Origin: a virus | IMG/VR virus record: IMGVR_UViG_3300047374_000076 | Span: 1-24,027 of that record | Length of the DNA stretch: 24,027 nt | Strand: one strand, 5' to 3' | In this document: piece by piece, positions 17,654 to 24,027 of the stretch | Layout: each line of letters opens with the position of its first letter | Position numbering within the stretch: the first letter of the stretch is position 1 | Notes under the pieces: model-generated | Database searches by the model: none | The model's input: only the letters and a program-made list of their open reading frames with translations | What the model was told of the DNA's origin: nothing | Position numbers and translations under genes: made by a program

Positions 17654-20414
17654 AGTTCCTACCTGCGTTGTAAGCTCTTTCTAGTTCCTTGAACAACTTA
17701 GGGTCTTCTGCCTCCAGCCTATCTAAACGCTTATTTGCTTTTAGATTTCTGTATAACGCAGCTTTACCTGAAGTTGGCATCTTTCTGACCATTTCTTTAC
17801 GTTCTTCAGAAAACATAAGTTCTTTAGGTGTTACTGCTTGACCCGCAAGACTTGCTTGTAGACCTGTAGTCTGGGCAGTAGGAGCTATACCTCTGGTTTC
17901 CAAAGATTCTCCAAGTCCTTCAGTAAACTCCCTAAGACGCTGCTGCTCCCCTGTCTGCCTCGCCAAGATTCTTTGAGTTGCTTCTTGAGACAGTATCTTG
18001 GCCCCTCCAAAACCAAGAGCAAGAGTTGATCCTATTTGAGAAGGTATTGAAGGAGCCGCTATAGTAACACCTTGTCCAATAATAGCAGTGTTAAACAAGT
18101 TTTCAAAGACACTTCCTTGGAAGTTACTAGGCATTAACGTTTTTAAAGAGTCCATCTCGTTTTTTGCCTTTGCTGCTGCTTCATCTAAGTCGGCTAATTG
18201 CAAAGCGTACTTCTCTTTTGTTTCCGCTATTCTAATTCTAAGAAGCTCTTTACCTTGTTCAGAAGCTTTAGCTACTGCTTTTTCTCTGTTTAGAGCTGCT
18301 ATTTCTTCTGCTTCTTTGGCTTTTAGTTTGTCTCTTGTTATTTGAAACTGTCTCCTTAAAAGAGCCTTGTCTTTAGTAGCCTCCTGTGCGATCCTTCTAG
18401 CTTCTGAGTCAGCTAAGTCAAGTATATTCTGTTTGTTTCTTTCAGTAACAGCAGCAAGTTCTTGTGCTTCTTGTTGTAGTCTTCCTGCTCCTCGTGCTGC
18501 GAAACGTGGACTAAAACTTCTTAAAGCGTCTAAGTAGTCTTTGCCAGTAAAGGCCCCTGCTCTAGCGTCTCCTCCTGATGCTTTTACAGTAGCTTCGTCT
18601 ACAGTACTTCTAACTCCCCAAGCTGCCCTGTCAGCAGCGAATGTTTTTCTTTCTGCTGCGTTTAGGCCAGACTCAAGTAAGTCGTGGAAGTGTCCTTGAA
18701 CCTCCGAAGAAAACCTACGAGTAGAGACACTACCGTCACTCAGGCCGTTAATAGCCCTTCCAATGGTGCTTCTTAATTGTAAAAGGTCTTCTCCTTTAAT
18801 AACACCGTCAGGAGCTTTACGGCCTATTTCATCAACTACGTACTGCTTAACAGCATTAATGATACCGCCTTTCTCAGCACCCACTAAAACCAAGTCGGAG
18901 TAGTCGTCAGAAATGCTGTCGATAAACGAAGCTACTTCATCTTTGTTAATATTATAGGTTTTACCGTCTGCCACCTTAAAACCGTACTTTTTCCAAAGAT
19001 CGTCCAAAGCTACGTTGGCGTCTTGAGGATCTAAAGCGCCTAAAGCGTTTATTTCGTCTGGTGTGGCCCCTGAAGGAGCAGCTTCTCTTAGAGCTTGTCC
19101 ACGAAAACCTGCATTAGCAGCATTTACAGACGCATCAGCTTCTTTCACAGCCAGAGCTTTTGCAGCCCCAGCGTTGTTTTTTGCTTCTTCTAAAAGGGCT
19201 AATTGGTCTTCGTATTCTATTTTATCAGCACCTCGTGACTGAGCAGCTAATCTTTTAAGTTTTACTATCTGGTCGTCAATACGGAGGCCTGTTTCTTCTA
19301 TAGCTTCTACAGTGTTTCTTTTAATAGCCGCAGAAGCATCTTCTACTTTCTTCTTAGATTCTTCTTTAACTATCTGTACTGCTTTCCTAGCAGCAGCAGC
19401 AGGAGCAGCTCTGCCAGCAGCTTGACGTGCCTGTTGTTCAGACAGAGTACGTCCTCCGTAAGCCTTAGCTACGACAGACCTATAAACTTGTGCTAACCCA
19501 TGCTCAGTAAACATAAGGTTAGTAAAGTCAGCGCCTTCTCCTAACTGCTGTGCCATCTTGGGTTCAGTAGCAAAGTCATAAGTTTTCTTAAGACCAGCAA
19601 AAGCAAACGGAACTGCTGCAGAAATACCAGCAGTAAAAGTAGCGTTCTTAGCTTTATCTTCCCAAGTTTCTCCTTCAGCACCAATGATTGCCCCTTCTAC
19701 AGCCCCTACACCTGCAGTAGCACCTAGAATACCCATAGGACTTGCTTTAGACAGTGTTTGGGCTATCTTTCCAGTAGGGTCTACGCCTTTATAAAAACGT
19801 CCAGTAGTGGCTGCTTGCTGTCTTCCTAACTGAGCAGCTAAAGCTGCAGCGTCGTCTCCTCCGGTTCTAGCAAAAGCCCCGCCCAAAGTTGCGCCTACTT
19901 CGTCTGCTGCTTTCCCAGCTTGTACTCCGGGCCTTAGTCTAGCCGCTTGTCCTAATACTCCTCCTGCAGCTAAAGTCACAGGAGACAGTACAGAACCAGC
20001 TACGTTGGCTATTCCAGCAGCCCACGGACTTTCCTCAGCAAAACGAGCAGACTCAGCCTCAAGACTCATTTGCATTTCGTCTGCAATTTGAGGAATAGAC
20101 TTGTCTCGTAACTCAGGGTTTAAAGCATAGACAGCAATAGCAGCCATGTAGCTTCCAGCTTCATCTGCTTTGTTTAACCAGAGTCCGTCAATAAAAGCTC
20201 TAGCAGTCATTAGCAGATCGTCTGCAGTGAGTCCTTCTTCAGACTCTACTTTTTCAGAAAAAGCCTGAAGATGTTCAGCTACATACTGCTCCTGTTTTTG
20301 TTCTGGAGTAGAAGCAGCAACGGCAAAAGGACTAGAATAGCCTACTCCTGATGCAACAGAAGCAAAGGGGTTATTAGGGTCTAGGTCTTGCCCTGTAAAA
20401 ATGCTTTTAGCCAT
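17652..20414 (-). CDS. large internal virion (ejection) protein, 920 aa
   Basis: Begins MAKSIFTGQDLDPNNPFASV and is alanine-, glutamate- and lysine-rich. It has a hydrophobic glycine/alanine segment (about 125-155) and long coiled-coil-like stretches (about 320-420 and 640-760, rich in KEEA/RRQ heptads), and closes AYNAGRN. This composition and its place as last gene of the late block fit the inner-core proteins that podoviruses eject into the host to form a DNA conduit (T7 gp16-like in role, not sequence). I see no lytic transglycosylase motif. The ATG follows AGAGGGA. The stop lies in the terminator's T tract. Confidence 0.72.
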   Translation of the reverse strand: MAKSIFTGQDLDPNNPFASVASGVGYSSPFAVAASTPEQKQEQYVAEHLQAFSEKVESEEGLTADDLLMTARAFIDGLWLNKADEAGSYMAAIAVYALNPELRDKSIPQIADEMQMSLEAESARFAEESPWAAGIANVAGSVLSPVTLAAGGVLGQAARLRPGVQAGKAADEVGATLGGAFARTGGDDAAALAAQLGRQQAATTGRFYKGVDPTGKIAQTLSKASPMGILGATAGVGAVEGAIIGAEGETWEDKAKNATFTAGISAAVPFAFAGLKKTYDFATEPKMAQQLGEGADFTNLMFTEHGLAQVYRSVVAKAYGGRTLSEQQARQAAGRAAPAAAARKAVQIVKEESKKKVEDASAAIKRNTVEAIEETGLRIDDQIVKLKRLAAQSRGADKIEYEDQLALLEEAKNNAGAAKALAVKEADASVNAANAGFRGQALREAAPSGATPDEINALGALDPQDANVALDDLWKKYGFKVADGKTYNINKDEVASFIDSISDDYSDLVLVGAEKGGIINAVKQYVVDEIGRKAPDGVIKGEDLLQLRSTIGRAINGLSDGSVSTRRFSSEVQGHFHDLLESGLNAAERKTFAADRAAWGVRSTVDEATVKASGGDARAGAFTGKDYLDALRSFSPRFAARGAGRLQQEAQELAAVTERNKQNILDLADSEARRIAQEATKDKALLRRQFQITRDKLKAKEAEEIAALNREKAVAKASEQGKELLRIRIAETKEKYALQLADLDEAAAKAKNEMDSLKTLMPSNFQGSVFENLFNTAIIGQGVTIAAPSIPSQIGSTLALGFGGAKILSQEATQRILARQTGEQQRLREFTEGLGESLETRGIAPTAQTTGLQASLAGQAVTPKELMFSEERKEMVRKMPTSGKAALYRNLKANKRLDRLEAEDPKLFKELERAYNAGRN

Positions 20415-20423
20415 GATTCCCTC

Positions 20424-21815
20424 TTATCTGTAGAAACTTGGTACAAAACCGAAAGCTTGCTTAAACTGCTGGACCATCGTAGTTTGGGCCTGTACCGGAT
20501 CAACTCCCCTACTAACTTCTTCTTGAATTTTTTGTTCAAGCATTGATAAACCAGTACTATATGCTTGTTGTCTTTCCAAGAAACCAACAAAAGTTGCGTC
20601 TTGTCCTTTAGTCATTTGATTTTCTAAAAACTGTTCAGCAAGAATTCCTTTATCTTGAGCAATAGCTAAAAATCTAGCTTCAATTTGTAAATATTCAAGT
20701 ATTTCCTGACTAGACGCATTTCCTGTCGGAAACCCTTGGCTAAAAATAGCTATGTCCCTATCAGAAGCAACACCGGGAGGTAAATCACCAACTATTTTAG
20801 AGTTTATTTGTCTCAAAGCAGCTGTCTTATTAACTTCCTCTGCGTCCCTTAAACCAAGAGTGTCCAAGATAGCTGTACGTGCCACACTTATAAGACCCGT
20901 AGCTTTGTCTGGCTCCGCTTGAATTTTCTGGATTAAGTCGTTAGTTCTAATTATGGACGTAGACGCTTTAGACGACTGCTCCATAATATTGCCCCACTGC
21001 TTACGAGCAGATTGAGCAATGTCTCCTTTAGTTACTTCGTCTTTAGGAGCAAACTCTTTAGGAGGAGTTAGGCCTACTGTTTCGTAGGTAAGTCCACCAG
21101 TAACGGGGTCTTGTATAGCAAATTTAGTTACTTTCTTCATTGAACCGTCTGGCTGTTTTTCCATTACCTCAACTTTTTGGGGAGCAGCTCTACTGCCAAC
21201 AGCTTTAGGCTTAAACCTGTCTCTGAACCCTTGAAGCTGAGGTTCAACAGTTTCAACATCAGTTTGACCAGTTACAAGCCCTTGTAAAACACCTCTAACT
21301 TGTAGTTTATCTTCTTGAGATACTCTAGGATCTTGCATAAACCCTTGTAGCTGTGTTACTGCTGCCTTTCTTTTGGCCTCTTTTTGTCTTATGTCAGATC
21401 CTAAAGCTGTTGCTTTTTCCCTAAGAGCTAAAGCCGTTTTAAGGTCTCCTGCAGCCAGTGCTTGTTGCCCAGCAGTCATATAAGCTTCAGGAGTTTGAGC
21501 TTCTCCTGTAAATAAACCTTCAAGCGCCTTTTGCTGACCTTGTTTCTGCTCAAGATTAGTAGCAGCTTGCATAACTTGAGCGGCCTGTTGTGGATCTATA
21601 GTAGCCAACTGTTGCGACAAGATCTTCATACTGTTGAAGTCTCCAGAACCTTGTGCGCCTTGTATCTGCTGTAGTAGCTTATTAACCTCTTGCTTCTGTT
21701 GCTGCTCCCTACGTTGACTCCCAAGACCACCAATAGCCTGACCTAAGCCAAACATGCTTTCCTGATAAGCGGGTCTACCTAAGTTAGCCAAAAGTGATTG
21801 TGATAATCTAGCCAT
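20424..21815 (-). CDS. internal virion protein, 463 aa
   Basis: Begins MARLSQSLLANLGRPAYQES and contains glutamine-rich coiled-coil-like repeats (about 35-130), a Thr/Gln/Ala-rich middle and a helical C-terminus ending FGFVPSFYR. No enzyme motif is visible. Composition and gene order (between two other core-type proteins) suggest a T7 gp15-like inner core protein. AAGGAG lies 8-9 bases before the ATG. Confidence 0.7.
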   Translation of the reverse strand: MARLSQSLLANLGRPAYQESMFGLGQAIGGLGSQRREQQQKQEVNKLLQQIQGAQGSGDFNSMKILSQQLATIDPQQAAQVMQAATNLEQKQGQQKALEGLFTGEAQTPEAYMTAGQQALAAGDLKTALALREKATALGSDIRQKEAKRKAAVTQLQGFMQDPRVSQEDKLQVRGVLQGLVTGQTDVETVEPQLQGFRDRFKPKAVGSRAAPQKVEVMEKQPDGSMKKVTKFAIQDPVTGGLTYETVGLTPPKEFAPKDEVTKGDIAQSARKQWGNIMEQSSKASTSIIRTNDLIQKIQAEPDKATGLISVARTAILDTLGLRDAEEVNKTAALRQINSKIVGDLPPGVASDRDIAIFSQGFPTGNASSQEILEYLQIEARFLAIAQDKGILAEQFLENQMTKGQDATFVGFLERQQAYSTGLSMLEQKIQEEVSRGVDPVQAQTTMVQQFKQAFGFVPSFYR

Positions 21816-21827
21816 TATGTATTCTCC

Positions 21828-22631
21828 TTATTTAAACAAGCCGCCTAAAGCTGAACTAGCGAGTCCAGACCCTAAAGCTCCTACTAGGTTTGCTTGTCCT
21901 AGACCAGACTGCAACAACGCGTCTAAACCAGAAGTATAGGTTTCGCCATAAGCACCAGCTTGTTGCGCCATAGCTTGTCTCTGACGTTCTGCAGCAGTCA
22001 TACCGGGTTGCAATGCGCCAAGTAATTGTGCCTGTGGTACGTAACCAGCGGCTAACATACCTGAACCTAGCTGTGCCTGTCGTTGCTGCTCTTGTCCTGC
22101 AAACTGCATAGCGTTTAACATCGCTTGGTTCTGAGCTTCCATCTGAGCTTTTTCAAACATAAACTCATCAGGTGTTTTTCCGTACATACTTGTTTGTGTC
22201 CCTAAACGTCCTTGTGCAGCTAGGCGTTGTTCCAAAGCAAGCCTTTGTCTTTCTTGTTCTGGAGTCATGGTTTTAAGCATACGTTGGTACACTTCCTGCT
22301 CACGTTGATCTACAGGAGTTGCTGCCTGTCCAAAGAACATACTTGCGTCTTTTAAAGCTTGTTCTTGTAAAGCCTGTTCTTCAGGAGAAGTAGCCAGTTG
22401 GTAAGTCATCTGACCCGTATCAGGGTCTTCAACCATACCAAACTGACCTCCAGTAGCAGAAGTCACGGTGTACGGTTGGAACTCCAGCATACCTGAAAGT
22501 TGTTCCGCAAGACCGCCTTCACCAGCTAGTTCGTCGTAAGCTTTAGTTCCTGTTTCTGCTAACTTGTCGTAGGCTTCTTTAGTTAAAAGACCTCCCGCAG
22601 CCCCAGTTAGTATGTCTAGTAAGTCAGCCAT
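21828..22631 (-). CDS. internal virion protein, glutamine/alanine-rich, 267 aa
   Basis: Begins MADLLDILTGAAGGLLTKEA and is dominated by Gln, Ala, Met and Gly, with a long helical region (about 100-200, QEREVYQRML-type heptads) and a glycine-rich hydrophobic end (GALGSGLASSALGGLFK). The Gly/Ala-rich hydrophobic ends suggest membrane interaction on ejection, as in T7 gp14 (inference). The ATG overlaps the mini-fibre stop (TAATG) and follows GGAGG by 9 bases. I recall similar sequences in pelagiphages and other marine podoviruses. Confidence 0.75.
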   Translation of the reverse strand: MADLLDILTGAAGGLLTKEAYDKLAETGTKAYDELAGEGGLAEQLSGMLEFQPYTVTSATGGQFGMVEDPDTGQMTYQLATSPEEQALQEQALKDASMFFGQAATPVDQREQEVYQRMLKTMTPEQERQRLALEQRLAAQGRLGTQTSMYGKTPDEFMFEKAQMEAQNQAMLNAMQFAGQEQQRQAQLGSGMLAAGYVPQAQLLGALQPGMTAAERQRQAMAQQAGAYGETYTSGLDALLQSGLGQANLVGALGSGLASSALGGLFK

Positions 22632-22864
22632 TAGTAGGTTCCTCCGCTAATCGTTCCCGTTGACAACGTACCCGTGAAAGTCAGGGCAGGTATCGTGACA
22701 GTCCCTGTGAACGTAGGTCCAGCAGTGTCTGCCTTTGTAGCTATTGCAGTTGCAATGTTGTCAAACTCAGTTTCAAACTCAGTTCCCTGAACAACCTTGT
22801 TAGGGTCACCTGCAGACAAAGTGTCCTTTGCAGCAAAGTCCGTTACTTTAGTATAATTACTCAT
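22631..22864 (-). CDS. mini tail-fibre-like protein, 77 aa
   Basis: Begins MSNYTKVTDFAAKDTLSAGD, the typical tail-adsorption N-terminus of podovirus fibres (TKVTDFAAKD...GDPNKVV.GTE...EFDNIATAIATKAD). It ends with a Thr/Gly-rich repeat (TFTGTVTIPALTFTGTLSTG, about 51-70) normally seen at the beginning of a long fibre shaft. The frame stops after 77 residues, so this gene alone gives only the tail-binding anchor. The rest of the receptor-binding apparatus may be encoded elsewhere. It overlaps the upstream gene (ATGA) and the downstream gene (TAATG). Confidence 0.78.
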   Translation of the reverse strand: MSNYTKVTDFAAKDTLSAGDPNKVVQGTEFETEFDNIATAIATKADTAGPTFTGTVTIPALTFTGTLSTGTISGGTY

Positions 22865-24027
22865 ATTGTTTTACCTACTAGTGCAAGTACATTGATTTCT
22901 TGTATTGACAGTTCGTTACCATTGATGCTTGTTTCCATGCCTATGCTCAAGGTTCCTCCACTGCCATTAGTGTTTACAGCGTCTTTAGACGTCAAGATAC
23001 CGTCAGAATACTGACCTACGGTGTACTCGTCTATACCAAACTCTGCTTTTGCTTGGTCCTTCAACGTGATGATACTTGTGTTGTAGGAAGAACCAAAGTC
23101 ATAGTCCCACTTTAGTAGAATGTCAAGTCCACTACCACCTACTACCGTCGGTCTAATCTTTTTGAGAAACTTAAGTTTAGAAGGATCGCCAAAGGACAAC
23201 TCAGGGCTAAAGTACTTGAAGCTGTAGGGACTACCGTTGTCTTGGAAACCTGTGTACTGCCCTATTCCCTGTGCGCTTCCTATGAGTAAGTCTCCGTTGT
23301 CCTTGCGTTCATAACAAGTAAAACTAGTGCCGGGCCAGCGTGTAACTCTGTATGACCCGTTTTCCAAAGTTCCTCTAATGTCAAAACAATAACTCATGTT
23401 TTGGTTTGTAAAAGTTAGTAGGTAGAAGTTTGCTTCTGGGTAATACACAGACTTGTAAACTTCGTTTGCTTCATTGATTAACTGTATGATGTCCGTGGTA
23501 ATCGTCCCGGACAAACTACTTATTGGCATGGATTTTTCTTGTATCGTTCTTCCGAAGCTTTTTAAGCCAGACTGAGAAAGAAAGATTACGTCTACACCAG
23601 TGTACTGTACCGTGTCTCTGCCTACGCAGCCAACACCGGAAATAGTGTCGGACAAAGCCATAGTAGCAGGAGCGTCAGCACCTGAGTAAACTACGATACT
23701 ACGCTTGCCGAAGATAATCAATAGATTGTTATGTGCAGCCAGTGCAACAATCTCGTCAAAACCATCAGGCCATACTTTAGCTATGTCAATGGACCCAGAG
23801 GTTCCACCGGACCAGTCATGTCCTATCAAAAGGTCAGACCAATAAACAGTTGACTTGTCTGTAGCGAAGTCGGCAGTCCAGAGTCTACCGTAAGCCGCCA
23901 AGACTTCATTGCCGTACATCGTTGAAGCAACACCTGCTGCACTGTTGACAGAGCTTAGTGTCACTACGTTGCTGTTAGCGCCTCCGGGTGTCCCTGAAGC
24001 AGTCACGTTGTATATCAGAGGCTGATA
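22861..24027 (-). CDS. tail nozzle/DNA-stabilisation-like protein, 5' part outside window
   Basis: The frame remains open to the right edge (upstream residues read YQPLIYN before the GTG at 24006), so the gene is cut by the window. The visible 381+ residues contain beta-rich repeats including GRLWTADFATDKSTVYWSDL, GVGCVGRDTVQYTGVDVIFLSQ and SGLKSF. These resemble the beta-propeller-like tail closure proteins of podoviruses (P22 gp10 or T7 gp12 in role). It is followed by the mini tail-fibre gene through an ATGA overlap. The exact family assignment needs a profile search. Confidence 0.75.
   Translation of the reverse strand, partial: YQPLIYNVTASGTPGGANSNVVTLSSVNSAAGVASTMYGNEVLAAYGRLWTADFATDKSTVYWSDLLIGHDWSGGTSGSIDIAKVWPDGFDEIVALAAHNNLLIIFGKRSIVVYSGADAPATMALSDTISGVGCVGRDTVQYTGVDVIFLSQSGLKSFGRTIQEKSMPISSLSGTITTDIIQLINEANEVYKSVYYPEANFYLLTFTNQNMSYCFDIRGTLENGSYRVTRWPGTSFTCYERKDNGDLLIGSAQGIGQYTGFQDNGSPYSFKYFSPELSFGDPSKLKFLKKIRPTVVGGSGLDILLKWDYDFGSSYNTSIITLKDQAKAEFGIDEYTVGQYSDGILTSKDAVNTNGSGGTLSIGMETSINGNELSIQEINVLALVGKTI

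Overview
The window is about 24 kb of a lytic, short-tailed (podovirus-type), T7-like phage genome of the kind recovered from marine and other aquatic samples. No bacterial housekeeping gene, tRNA, integrase or transposase is seen. The evidence is a large terminase, a portal, internal virion proteins, T7-type replication genes (gp4-like primase-helicase, gp5-like DNA polymerase, gp3-like endonuclease, gp2.5-like ssDNA-binding protein), ThyX and a class II ribonucleotide reductase, plus small proteins (MPKVGG..., MAGLYENIHAKRKR..., MPREKDPRL...) that I recognise as recurrent in marine podoviruses. The host cannot be named from the sequence. No phage RNA polymerase gene is seen here.

Layout: (1) Positions 1-4978, minus strand: a leftward late operon running putative small terminase, M15 endolysin, beta-rich protein, large terminase, portal, overlapping 60-aa ORF, DUF6321-like protein and two tiny basic proteins, then a sigma70-type promoter just before a gene that leaves the window at base 10. 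(2) Positions 4979-5582: a divergent control region. A sigma70 promoter fires leftward at 5007-5035 and another fires rightward at 5521-5548. Between them lies an array of six rightward 15-base motifs fitting the sigma54 (RpoN) -24/-12 consensus, three more facing left, a 47-bp tandem repeat and a perfect IHF-consensus match. (3) Positions 5583-17616, plus strand: a 12-kb early/replication operon. It starts with a cluster of small unknown proteins, then thyX, a second control region with repeats and a promoter (9371-9652), then ssDNA-binding protein, primase-helicase, polymerase, GIY-YIG-like nuclease, PD-(D/E)XK exonuclease, endonuclease I, small proteins and ribonucleotide reductase, ending at a strong intrinsic terminator. 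(4) Positions 17652-24027, minus strand: tail nozzle/stabilisation-like protein (cut by the right edge), a mini tail-fibre protein and three internal virion proteins, ending head-on against the early operon.

The left and right minus-strand blocks are probably the two ends of one late region on a circularly permuted map, with the capsid and tail-tube genes outside the window. Early genes scavenge and make DNA precursors (exonuclease, endonuclease, ribonucleotide reductase, ThyX) and replicate the genome. Late genes package DNA, build the particle and lyse the cell. The most unusual signal is the tandem sigma54-like array at the divergent control region.
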